Shown here: positions 1-6,307 of the stretch, piece by piece | Layout: the number at the start of each line of letters is the position of its first letter | Position numbering within the stretch: the first letter of the stretch is position 1 | DNA from: Bacillota bacterium | Lineage (GTDB): Bacteria; Bacillota; Bacilli; Alicyclobacillales; SLC66 | Direction: 5' to 3' | Assembly: GCA_021820825.1 (NCBI GenBank) | Contig: JAKADD010000023.1 | Location: 1-13,449 of the forward strand | DNA length: 13,449 bases | Made by a program: the position numbers and the translations under genes | Notes under the pieces: generated by a model | Databases searched by the model: none | Told to the model about the DNA's origin: nothing | The model's input: the letters and a program-made list of their open reading frames with translations, nothing else

Positions 1-2
1 AA

Positions 3-1085
3 GTCGCGGACTTATCCGAATTGTCCAGAGTGGCATACGGAAATATTGAAAAGGGAGTATCGATCCCAAAGGTATCGACTCTGCAGGAAATTGCGCGCGC
101 ACTTGATGTCAAACTCCAAGACTTGATCATCCCTGTCGCGCAGTTGAAGGCAGTCCGTTTTCGAGCATCAAAGCGAATGAACAGTCGAGATCAGGTTTTG
201 GCTGATGTATCGCGTTGGCTTTATGACTTTAATTTTCTTGAGGATCAACTCCAGGGAAAGCTCGCATATGCCTTCAGTTCAATCCAGTTGCCTTCTCCAA
301 GTGGGGTTGAGCGACTCATGCGGGTGGCAGAACAAGCACGCCAACTTCTTGGCTTGAATCCGAGTGAGTCTATACGTGATATTTCGGGACTTTTGGAATC
401 CAGCGGTATTAAGGTATATCCCATGGCATCAACCTCGGAAGGCTTTTTTGGCCTGTCGATAGCAGCCAGTGACGGGGGACCGGCAATCGTGGTGAATGTA
501 TGGGACAGAATATCTGTGGAACGATGGATATTCAGTGCTGCGCATGAACTGGGGCAGGTTCTTCTGCATCTCGATACCTATGATGTTGAGGAGTCCTTTG
601 AGGAGGAGGTTCAAGAAAAGGAAGCCAACACTTTTGCAAGTTATTTCTTGATGCCAGACAAAGCGTTTAGGTCAGAATGGGCGGAGACCTACGGATTACC
701 CTACATCGATCGAGTACTAAAGGTTAAACGCATCTTCCAAGTCAGTTATAAAACTGTTCTGTTTCGATTAGCAACCGGTTCTGAACTTGGCGACTCGGCT
801 TGGGGAAAATTCTACGCTCAGTATAAACAGCGTTACGGAAGAGCACTCGGCCGTACCGATCAGCCAGATGCTCTGCCACCGGACAGTTTCCAAGCTTCAT
901 TTCCAGAAGTACTGCGATCTCGGGAACCGGATTCCTTGTCCTCCTACGCCTTCATTGAAGACAGACTGTCCCGGCTGGTACGTGTGGCCATTGAAAGTGA
1001 CGAAGTATCCCTGAGCCGTGGCGCGGAAATTCTGAGACTGGATTTGGAGGCCATGCGTGAACGCGTTGCTTCTTGGGTTGAATAA
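3..1085 (+). CDS. XRE-family regulator fused to ImmA/IrrE-type metallopeptidase domain (5' truncated by window edge)
   Basis: The frame is open to the left edge, so the N-terminus is missing; an internal TTG at 21 is only the first start-like codon. The first visible residues are the end of an XRE helix-turn-helix (SRVAYGNIEKG, then tLQEIARALDV). An ImmA/IrrE (DUF955, COG2856) zinc-peptidase domain follows at about residues 115-215, counting from 21, with the typical EKEANTFASYFLMP segment. The metal motif reads HELGQ (residues 175-179) where the family has HExxH, so the second histidine is lost. The C-terminus has the usual helical tail (SLSRGAEILRLDLEAMRERV). Known relatives act as antitoxins or repressors that are inactivated by proteolysis, and many sit before a PIN-type gene; a PIN stub starts 5 bases downstream here. 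The fold assignment is firm, but catalytic activity is doubtful. Confidence 0.85.
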   Translation, partial: VADLSELSRVAYGNIEKGVSIPKVSTLQEIARALDVKLQDLIIPVAQLKAVRFRASKRMNSRDQVLADVSRWLYDFNFLEDQLQGKLAYAFSSIQLPSPSGVERLMRVAEQARQLLGLNPSESIRDISGLLESSGIKVYPMASTSEGFFGLSIAASDGGPAIVVNVWDRISVERWIFSAAHELGQVLLHLDTYDVEESFEEEVQEKEANTFASYFLMPDKAFRSEWAETYGLPYIDRVLKVKRIFQVSYKTVLFRLATGSELGDSAWGKFYAQYKQRYGRALGRTDQPDALPPDSFQASFPEVLRSREPDSLSSYAFIEDRLSRLVRVAIESDEVSLSRGAEILRLDLEAMRERVASWVE

Positions 1086-1090
1086 TCAGG

Positions 1091-1285
1091 ATGGATACAA
1101 CAACGGGTCGCAGAGACCTGATCATTGACGCCAACACCCTGATCGATTAGAACGTAATGCATTGCCTGCGTTTGATGCTTGATGCGAAGGAAGTCATATC
1201 AGGGATTCACGAAGTTAACCCAAGGTATATCAACCGCGCTGTCGTGGAGCGCATAACCGACAGATTGCGCAAGAACGCTCCGTGA
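1091..1285 (+). pseudogene. PIN-domain toxin remnant, partner of the XRE-ImmA gene
   Basis: An ATG 5 bases after the XRE-ImmA stop opens a frame reading MDTTTGRRDLIIDANTLID and then TAG at 1148. The IIDANTLID segment is the first strand of a PIN nuclease domain, including its first metal-binding aspartate. Reading on in the same frame past the TAG gives about 44 more residues to a TGA at 1283. That tail (LMLDAKEVISG, then INRAVVERITDRLRKNAP) resembles the helical C-terminus of PIN/DUF3368-like proteins. The body of about 100 residues with the other acidic residues is absent. I read this as a toxin gene with an internal deletion and a nonsense codon. The N-terminal part is a fairly clear match; the tail is inference. 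Confidence 0.5.
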
Positions 1286-1354
1286 TTCCAGATAACAATG
1301 ACACCAGGAATTCCACCGACAGATAATGTGAGCGGGAACAGGGAGGTGGCACGC

Positions 1355-1505
1355 CAATCAAAATAGGGATATGCTATATTAAATAGGGGGTTATTGTGTA
1401 CCCTCATCTTGATTCTGTTTCTACGAAATAGTTGTTGACTGGTACAAACCGAGTAACACGAAGGAGGGTAGAATCGAAGATGAGAATCAACCCTATTTTT
1501 GATTG
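1355..1505. repeat. Imperfect two-part inverted repeat
   Basis: The left arm has CAATCAAAATAGGG (1355-1368) and CTCATCTTGATTC (1403-1415). The right arm has GAATCGAAGATGAG (1471-1484) and CCCTATTTTTGATTG (1491-1505). Each pair is complementary apart from a single-base indel, and the order is mirrored, so the whole could fold into one long interrupted stem. The left arm carries extra bases between its two blocks. It could be a remnant of a small non-autonomous element or an RNA structure. The function is unknown. Confidence 0.45.
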
Positions 1506-1626
1506 TCAATGATCTGTCTACAGCGAAGATTGAGGCTGACAATGTCAATAATGTGAATCAACTGGTGCACGAATGTGAAAGGGATGCGAGTGGACAATAG
1601 CTCGAACAAAAGGGAACGTAATGGAA

Positions 1627-1763
1627 TGAAAATAGTTTTTTTCGACACAGACAGAAGAGAGATGTTGTCCGGGGTTGCAAGAGGGGTAAAACCGATCTTT
1701 TCTGTCGTCGACAACAGGTTAAAATGCCAGTATATAAAAGGTATTATCAGGAGTATAAACTGA
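1627..1763 (+). CDS. Possible small hypothetical protein (weak)
   Basis: An ATG at 1627 opens a 45-residue frame (MKIVFFDTDRREML at the start, FSVVDNRLKCQYIKG near the end) ending at TGA 1761-1763. A purine-rich AGGGAA lies about 10 bases upstream. The composition is AT-rich, like its surroundings, and I recognise no family. It may be chance or the tip of a lost gene, and its neighbours on both sides are degraded. Confidence 0.2.
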
Positions 1764-1886
1764 AAAAATGAGTGGAAGAATGAGGTCACATGCGTGCGTT
1801 GATTCGTGTTCCATATGTTGGGGTTTCGGCTCGTGAAGAATGCCCTTCAGCGAGGGTGTTTGTGTGCTTGTTTCCGTATTGTATTG

Positions 1887-1919
1887 GGAATTGATATCCT
1901 CTTCGTGGATATCAATTCC
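1887..1919. repeat. Perfect 13-bp inverted repeat with 7-nt loop
   Basis: GGAATTGATATCC (1887-1899) and GGATATCAATTCC (1907-1919) are exact reverse complements around the loop TCTTCGT. The stem is AT-rich and no T-run follows on either side, so it does not look like an intrinsic terminator. It lies about 50 bases before the reverse-transcriptase remnant. A protein-binding palindrome or an element end is possible. Confidence 0.6.
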
Positions 1920-1971
1920 ATCAACCGTATTAAGTTGACGTCTCTTCACACCGCAAACCAGAGCAGGAACA

Positions 1972-2166
1972 GTCGATATGGACATGGCAGCGTTCTTTGA
2001 TCGTGTGTACCACGATATGCTGACGGCACGAGTGGCACCCAGGGTCAAGGACAGGCGCGTTCTCCGGTCGATTCGGGCATATCTGAGCGCGGGCGTGTTA
2101 GAGATCGGTGTGGTCACTCGAAGTGAGGAATGGATGCTGCAACGCCGAACATTGTACCTGCTGTGA
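1972..2166 (+). pseudogene. Group II intron reverse transcriptase/maturase (LtrA) fragment
   Basis: The frame reads VDMDMAAFFDRVYHDMLTA, then RVKDRRVLRSIRAYLSAGVLEIGVV and TRSEEW, then degrades and stops at TGA 2164-2166. This matches the conserved block of group II intron reverse transcriptases (usually DLEKFFDRVNHDxLM, then RVxDKRVLxLIRxYLxAGV, then EEGTPQGGPLSPLL). The EEGTPQGG block is replaced by EEWMLQRR, and the catalytic YADD region, maturase and endonuclease parts are all missing. About 55 of a usual 400-600 residues survive. No intron RNA domain V hairpin was recognised nearby. It is a dead relic of a retroelement; family confidence is good because the residue spacing matches over about 50 positions. 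Confidence 0.75.
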
Positions 2167-2174
2167 GGAGTGGC

Positions 2175-2405
2175 ATGAACGTAAGTTGTTGTGCCAGCAG
2201 CAGGTTCGACGCTGGTGCGAGGAAGGGCGAATCACGGCCGAACAAACCCCAGACGGGGCGTGGAGAATTCCCGCCTCACAGTTTAAGGGATTGGGCGCCA
2301 TGGCTTCGCGAGCGAAGCGAAGCGAAGAGCATTCAGTCTGTCGCAGGTGCGTGGGAAGGACAAGACAAATTGCGGGAAGAATTGTTGGCAGGCCGCGAGG
2401 AATGA
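2175..2405 (+). pseudogene. Excisionase-type HTH antitoxin, frameshifted
   Basis: GAGGAG (2165-2170) precedes an ATG at 2175. Within a few codons the sense frame moves to one reading KLLCQQQVRRWCEEGRITAE, then QTPDGAWRIPASQF, which is a MerR/excisionase-like winged HTH of the kind found in antitoxins paired with PIN toxins. Near 2285 the sense frame shifts again and continues WLRERSEAKSIQSVAG to the stop at 2403, where the last codons (ELLAGREE) overlap the ATG of the following PIN gene in an ATGA junction. That overlap is typical of toxin-antitoxin pairs. A 5-bp tandem repeat (GCGAA, 2312-2327) lies in the second half. At least two indels are needed to restore one frame, so the gene is broken. 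Confidence 0.6.
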
Positions 2406-2667
2406 CCGTGGCGGCTTATGTGATCGACACAGACGTTCTTTCCAAAAGGTTGCTTGGTGATGCGACGGCGGTACAATTCTTTGAGTCCATCCAGAACGTT
2501 GTCCGACGTGCGGCAAGCGAATGGGCGGGAAACTCAGGACGCCCGATTCGATGATTGCGGCTGCGGCGCTTACGGAGCAGGCGGTGTTGGTCACGAGAAA
2601 TGTCAGGGATTATCAACATCTGGTGGCGCATACAGGGCTAGGAATCGTTGATCCGTACCATGCGTAA
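2402..2667 (+). pseudogene. VapC-like PIN-domain toxin, frameshifted and internally deleted
   Basis: The start ATG at 2402 overlaps the antitoxin stop. The first part, MTVAAYVIDTDVLSKRLLGD, is the first strand of a PIN ribonuclease with its metal-binding aspartate. The last part is in another frame (from about 2527 to TAA 2665-2667) and reads GKLRTPDSMIAAAAL, then EQAVLVTRNVRDYQHL and GIVDP. This is the classic VapC C-terminus, with the PDxxIAA aspartate and the TRNxxDF-like motif. Only about 88 codons separate start and stop, against about 130 in the family, and the two ends are out of frame. So there is at least one frameshift and a middle deletion that removes the conserved glutamate region. 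It was once a type II toxin acting on RNA and is now inactive. Confidence 0.7.
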
Positions 2668-2823
2668 ACATCGGAAAGCTGAACACCTGTGACAACAACG
2701 TGTTGCTGCTCGCATGGTTGGTCGGCGCTTTTCCACTGGAGGCCATTGACCAGCGAATGCAGGTTCGATACCAGATCAACGGGCCGACGGAAACAGAAAC
2801 GAAGCAGTACATGACCCACCACG
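2668..2823. other. Unassigned sequence between two gene remnants
   Basis: No complete gene is visible. On the minus strand, frames leading into the epimerase fragment contain phrases (LLVSDAPAI, RRPVDLVS) that could be an out-of-frame piece of the epimerase C-terminal half, but they shift frame and the likeness is too weak to call. Confidence 0.3.
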
Positions 2824-3054
2824 TCAGGATCGCTGGAGCGTCGCTGACCAACAGGATATTTTCTCGGAAGAGACACACGCGATATTACGCGCATTATCCA
2901 GCGCAAGCGGCAATATGTTCAATCCAAGAGTGGAAAGAAACTGCGTATCGCTCGATGAACGAACAATCGCCGTAACCTCATGCCCGGAAATTTCCAATTG
3001 CTCTGCGACGTGACTTCCAATGAACCCGGTTCCCCCAAATACAACGGTCTTCAC
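2824..3054 (-). pseudogene. NAD(P)-dependent epimerase/dehydratase, N-terminal fragment
   Basis: GTG at 3054 follows a strong GGAGGGG ribosome site about 7 bases upstream. The product begins VKTVVFGGTGFIGSHVAEQL, the Rossmann nucleotide-binding motif GGTGFIG of the extended short-chain dehydrogenase (NAD-dependent epimerase/dehydratase) family. It continues GHEVTAIVRSSSDTQFLSTLG, also typical. Homology-like sequence fades after about 55 residues and the frame stops at 2824, while intact members have about 300 residues with a YxxxK active site, absent here. The gene diverges from the TetR gene with two palindromic operators between, suggesting it was the regulator's target. It is truncated and presumably inactive. 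Confidence 0.75.
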
Positions 3055-3163
3055 ACTACCCCTCCTAGTAAACTTTAGTCCGTCTAGGACAGCGTCCAAT
3101 CCCGCGTTGCATCCATCAATATTGTGAAATCAGGCGTAGCAATGATACTATGTAGTCAGATGG

Positions 3164-3175
3164 TACCGACCGGTA
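3164..3175. promoter_or_regulatory. Candidate TetR operator, site 1
   Basis: TACCGACCGGTA is a near-perfect palindrome with one mismatched central pair. It shares the TACCGAYCGGTA core with the perfect site 25 bp further on. It lies between the divergent epimerase fragment and the TetR gene. Confidence 0.6.
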
Positions 3176-3186
3176 ACGACTTTCAT

Positions 3187-3202
3187 GATACCGATCGGTA
3201 TC
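3187..3202. promoter_or_regulatory. Candidate TetR operator, site 2 (perfect palindrome)
   Basis: GATACCGATCGGTATC is an exact 16-bp palindrome about 35 bases before the TetR start codon. Together with site 1 it makes two copies of one core, centres 25 bp apart, in the divergent intergenic region. This is the usual layout for autorepression plus control of the divergent gene. Its position also argues against starting the TetR protein upstream of it. Confidence 0.7.
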
Positions 3203-3237
3203 GTATATGTCAAGTTCGCATGAGGTTGATGGTTACG

Positions 3238-3876
3238 ATGACAGGCAAACGCGTGACTGAAAAGAAGCGACTGCCTCCGCGCGAGCGCATTTTGATTGCG
3301 GCGACGGATCTGTTCTATCGCCAAGGGATTCGCGGAGTTGGCGTAGAAGCGATTGCGCAAGCGGCCGACACCAACAAAATGGCCCTCTACCGGCATTTTG
3401 CATCTAAGGATGAATTGGTTGCAGAGTGGCTGCGTCGGCTTGCCGTGCAATCTGACGAGCATTGGAGCGAGATTGAAGAGGAACACCCCAGTAACGCTTT
3501 GGAACAACTGCTTGCTTGGTTGCGCGTCCTGGCGAAAGAAATTTCGGTTCCTGATGAGCGCGGCTGTCCATTCACAAATTCTACCGCTGAAATACTCGAT
3601 AAAAATCACCCTGCACGTCGTGTGATTGAGGATTACAAGAACAAACAGAGAGACCGTATCATGCAGCTTTGCAAGAAGTCTGGACTACGGGAGCCTGAAC
3701 TTGTGGCAGATCAACTCTTCTTTCTCATGGAGGGCGCGCGGGCAAGCGCTCAGTATATCGAACCGAAAGGCGACAGTGAACGGCTCATTCAACTGGCCGA
3801 AGCGCTAATCGAGTCACACAGAGAGGAGAGCGGAGGGCAAAAAGATATTGTTCGGGGCGATTCGCACTTCAGCTAG
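3238..3876 (+). CDS. TetR/AcrR-family transcriptional repressor
   Basis: The product has 212 residues. I chose ATG 3238 because GAGGT lies 10 bases upstream and the operator palindromes lie just before it; an earlier frame opening (GTG 3124) would put both operators inside the gene. Residues about 12-60 form the TetR DNA-binding domain: RERILIAATDLFYRQGIRGV, then GVEAIAQAADTNKMALYRHF and SKDELV. The C-terminal ligand domain has the motif ERGCPFTNSTAEI, then NHPARRVIEDYK, shared by a common TetR subgroup with a conserved Cys in an RGC motif. It is full length for the family and intact, unlike its neighbours. It probably represses itself and the divergent epimerase remnant. The inducing ligand is unknown. 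Confidence 0.9.
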   Translation: MTGKRVTEKKRLPPRERILIAATDLFYRQGIRGVGVEAIAQAADTNKMALYRHFASKDELVAEWLRRLAVQSDEHWSEIEEEHPSNALEQLLAWLRVLAKEISVPDERGCPFTNSTAEILDKNHPARRVIEDYKNKQRDRIMQLCKKSGLREPELVADQLFFLMEGARASAQYIEPKGDSERLIQLAEALIESHREESGGQKDIVRGDSHFS

Positions 3877-4003
3877 ATTTTGTGACTTCTCGGTCTATGC
3901 ATAAAAGTGTAATAAAGTGTCATTACCGGACAAGATGAATGAAAAAAAATACCCACATTGCTTCTGGCCGATGGGATTACAGTTTTGGTGATTCGAACAG
4001 TCT
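3877..4003. other. Non-coding stretch with a short direct repeat
   Basis: No gene and no clear terminator follow the TetR gene. Two adjacent 10-base copies, AAAGTGTAAT (3904-3913) and AAAGTGTCAT (3914-3923), differ by one base; their purpose is unknown. Confidence 0.4.
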
Positions 4004-4237
4004 TTGTCGTGGCGGAGTAGCGACGATATACGTTTCGTCGTGCCCATTGCGCTACGCGTGAAGTATGGAGCGCTTGGATCGCATCTTCACGCGTTGATGG
4101 TTTTGCAAGAGCTCGGCATGCTCGACTGTCACTTGCCGAGTGAAGCGCATATTCATTTACATCTCACGCTTTTATTCACGCGGGAAGAAACTGGCGAAAC
4201 CGCTCTTTCAGGCGCAGCAAGCATCGTGCCCGTATAG
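4004..4237 (+). pseudogene. Possible NADPH-dependent FMN reductase remnant
   Basis: A 77-codon open frame has no good ribosome site at its 5' end. The segment GALGSHLHALMVLQELGMLD, then LPSEAHIHL, resembles the later part of NADPH-dependent FMN reductases (typically GxLGGxRAxxxLRQVLxxLGM, then PSPExxI). The flavin-binding N-terminal half is missing and the end (TLLFTREETGETALSG) matches nothing I know. It fits the pattern of remnants in this region, but the likeness is modest and chance is possible. Confidence 0.3.
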
Positions 4238-4476
4238 GTGAAAAATCAAGCCGAACGGGTGGTTCGGTGACTTTGCCGAGAGCATTAGGCGTGTGCGTGT
4301 TGCGGAGACCGTCGGACACCCATTCCGATATCCTCGGGCTCTAGCGAGCATTTGTTGATCTGAATCCGACTGTACGTCGGAGTTCACGTATATTATACAA
4401 AACGGGTATATAGGATTAAACTAGATGGCGCAAATGTCTGCCTAAAAGGATTTATCAGAGAAATGACGGTCTCTGC
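4238..4476. other. Non-coding stretch upstream of the RHH gene
   Basis: No gene is visible. A short hairpin, TCCGAC (4365-4370) with GTCGGA (4376-4381) and a 5-nt loop, lies here without a T-run. It is followed by an AT-rich patch (4388-4415). Confidence 0.4.
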
Positions 4477-4505
4477 TTGATGCTTTGTCATGTAGGTAGT
4501 ATCAT
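4477..4505 (+). promoter_or_regulatory. Sigma-A-type promoter for the RHH/integrase block
   Basis: TTGATG (4477-4482) and TATCAT (4500-4505) are separated by exactly 17 bp, matching the -35 and -10 consensus at 4/6 and 5/6. The predicted start is about 4512, some 33 bases before the RHH gene. Confidence 0.55.
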
Positions 4506-4544
4506 ACGTAGTAAGATAACCATGAGCGCACAGGGAGTGAAGAT

Positions 4545-4784
4545 ATGTCCGAAGAACGCTCAAGACGGGTGCAAATTTACGTTGCGCCCGAATCGCGAAA
4601 GTTGTGGGAGGATGTTTCCAACTTGGCCAAAATGAGCAACATTAGTTTTTCGCGATGGGTTGAAAATGCAGTTCGCAGTGCAGTGGACAGCCAGGGAGAA
4701 GGGAGGAAACGCATTCGGGTGGAGTTTGAAGATCGCGCTTATGTGGGGGATGTGAGTGAGATCAGTTTGATCAATCAAAATTAA
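4545..4784 (+). CDS. Small ribbon-helix-helix-like DNA-binding protein
   Basis: The product has 79 residues from ATG 4545, with GGGAG 7 bases upstream and a promoter at 4477-4505. RRVQIYVAPESRKLWEDVSN gives a short strand and first helix; ISFSRWVENAVRSAV gives the second helix, with a Ser-Arg-Trp segment where CopG/Arc-type proteins have their conserved turn. The C-terminal tail (KRIRVEFEDRAYVGDVSEIS) is of unknown role. It lies 33 bases before an integrase arm-domain gene and reads in the same direction. It may therefore regulate the element or act as a recombination directionality factor; this is inference from position. It is intact. Confidence 0.65.
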   Translation: MSEERSRRVQIYVAPESRKLWEDVSNLAKMSNISFSRWVENAVRSAVDSQGEGRKRIRVEFEDRAYVGDVSEISLINQN

Positions 4785-4817
4785 CCGGCTTCAGGACAGG
4801 GGGAAGAGGTGTTCGAA

Positions 4818-5076
4818 ATGGTAAAGATTACGGAGTCCAAAGGAGCAGAAGGGATTAAATATCGAGCGGTCTTTGAAATCATCAAAGAGAATGGAAAGCG
4901 CGATGGTGTCCAAAGGTGGATTCCAATCGGAGAAGGAAGCCGAGAACTGGTCTGAGGAATATCGGTCTCGATGCGCCAATGGCCAAGGGTTGCTCAGGGA
5001 GGAACGCTTCCTGATCGTTACTCGAAGTCTTGGGAATACACTCGAGTTGTATGGATATTTAACCAGTGACCAATAA
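4818..5076 (+). pseudogene. Stand-alone integrase arm-type (AP2-like) domain protein, frameshifted
   Basis: ATG 4818 has AGAGGT 7 bases upstream. The first part, MVKITESKGAEGIKYRAVFE, then ENGKRDG, matches position for position the start of the next gene (MVTYVEHQGTRGTTYRVLFD, then INGKRRQ). Between about 4902 and 4912 the matching frame moves. It then reads SKGGFQSEKEAENWSEEY, parallel to QKSGFKTEKAAREWYEDY in the next gene, to the TAA at 5074-5076. So this is a tandem paralogue of the integrase N-terminal arm-DNA-binding domain without a catalytic domain, broken by one frameshift. The last 40 residues (LLREERFLIVTRSLGNTLEL) do not match the integrase. If the frameshift is a sequencing error, it would be an 86-residue DNA-binding protein. 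Confidence 0.6.
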
Positions 5077-5090
5077 AGGAGGGGGTCGAC

Positions 5091-6230
5091 ATGGTCACAT
5101 ACGTCGAACATCAAGGTACAAGAGGAACCACGTATCGGGTGCTGTTTGATCTGCCTTTTATAAACGGCAAGCGCAGACAAGTGCAAAAGTCTGGCTTCAA
5201 GACGGAGAAAGCTGCCCGTGAATGGTATGAAGACTACATGTACAACTTTCGTCACACGGGAGTGCAAATCAAGAACAAAAAAGTTTTGTTCTCCAGTTAT
5301 ATTTAACTATGGGAAAAAATTAGCGAAAATAAATGGAATGCCAAGACGCATGAAGGGTATGCGTCTATTCTGCGTGCTCATTTGCCGCCCGCGTTCGCAG
5401 GAAAAGATTTGAAGAAAATCTCCGTGTTGGATGTCGAAGAGTATATCGCGGAAAAGATCAATGCCGGTTTGAGTCCGACAACTGTGACTCATCACGCCGC
5501 TCTTTTGAAGAAGATTATGAACGATGCCGTAAGGCAGGAAATCATTGTGCGCAACCCAGTTCAACGGGTCGAGCTTCCGAAAGTAGCACGCTATTTCGCC
5601 AATACGTACGCGCCAGAGGAGATTGTTCAATTCCTGAAGGAACTGGAAGGCACTCAGTTTCACGCCATCGCTTATGTAGCCTTCTGGACGGGTATGCGAC
5701 GTGGTGAACTTTTGGCACTCCGATGGCCCGATGTCGATTTCGAGAAGCGGCTCTTGCGGATTACGAAGTCAAAAACAGTCGTGACAAAGCGGTATGAAAA
5801 AGGCAAGGTCAAAGGGCAGACGAAGACGTACGCCTCAACACGCGTCATTGCCATCTCGGAAGACTTGTGCGAGTTCCTGAAGCGGCATAAGGAGGAACAG
5901 AGTGCCCGGCGGCAGACACTGCATTATGAGGATCAAACGGGTCTGGTGTTTACGAGTTATAGGTACGGACGGGCGCTCTGCTCGAGTGAGATCACAGAGA
6001 AGTTGAACGACATGCAAGAGCGGGTGGTAATGCGCCACATCCGATTTCACGACACGCGGCACACACACGTGACAATTTCTCTGGCCAATGGCGTGGACAT
6101 TGTGACGGAGTCGCGCAGGGTGGGACACACCAGGGTTCCAACGACGCTCGATCGATATTCACATCTGCTTCCGGGTGCTGACCAAAGGGCAGCGGACGTT
6201 TTTGCGAACGCAGTAAATAAGGTTGATTAG
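5091..6230 (+). pseudogene. Phage-type tyrosine integrase interrupted by an in-frame TAA
   Basis: AAGGAGGGGG (5076-5085) precedes ATG 5091. The frame is continuous to TAG 6228-6230 except for a TAA at 5304, giving 379 codons, the usual size of an integrase. Order: AP2-like arm-binding domain (1-60), SAM-like core-binding domain (about 72-165, NAKTHEGYASILRAHLP) and catalytic domain (about 170-379). The catalytic set is complete: Arg203 in TGMRRGELLALRW, Lys in ITKSKT, His321 and Arg324 in HDTRHTH, His346 in VGHT, and Tyr356 in LDRYSHLLPG. The stop follows SSYI and precedes LWEKI; CAA (Gln) to TAA would explain it. No ATG restart with a ribosome site lies near, only TTG 5382. It sits 77 bases from the 3' end of tRNA-Sec, the expected attachment site. 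It is probably inactive unless read through. Confidence 0.85.
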
Positions 6231-6260
6231 TCACACACCTGTTACACAATATGTTACACG

Positions 6261-6291
6261 AAATCGCCCTCGGAACTCAGGGCGATTTTTT
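6261..6291 (+). terminator. Intrinsic terminator after the integrase
   Basis: AAATCGCCCT (6261-6270) pairs perfectly with AGGGCGATTT (6279-6288) around an 8-nt loop, and the T-run extends to 6291. It lies 30 bases after the integrase stop. The stem is symmetrical enough in A and T flanks that it could also stop transcription coming from tRNA-Sec. Confidence 0.85.
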
Positions 6292-6307
6292 GTACCTATA
6301 AATCCAA

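Larger units (their letters stand above)
1286..1970. other. Gene-poor AT-rich stretch with inverted repeats
   Basis: No convincing protein gene is visible. The stretch is richer in A and T than the genes on either side. It contains an imperfect long inverted repeat (1355-1505), a weak 46-residue reading frame (1627-1763) and a perfect 13-bp hairpin (1887-1919), each listed separately. Between 1764 and 1886 I see nothing I can name. Confidence 0.5.

Noticed and set aside
1493..1789. 98-codon minus-strand frame rich in Phe, Ile and Leu, as a membrane protein
   Set aside because: AT-rich DNA gives such frames by chance; no ribosome site or family feature was seen.
3148..3609. 153-codon minus-strand frame opposite the TetR gene
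   Set aside because: No motif, and it covers the well-supported TetR DNA-binding domain on the other strand.
5277..5291. AAAAAAG followed by a stem (GAACAAAA with TTTTGTTC) just before the integrase stop, as a programmed frameshift
   Set aside because: The heptamer lies in the wrong phase for the classic signal, and the -1 frame leads to a sequence with no integrase likeness, whereas the zero frame resumes a good integrase right after the stop.
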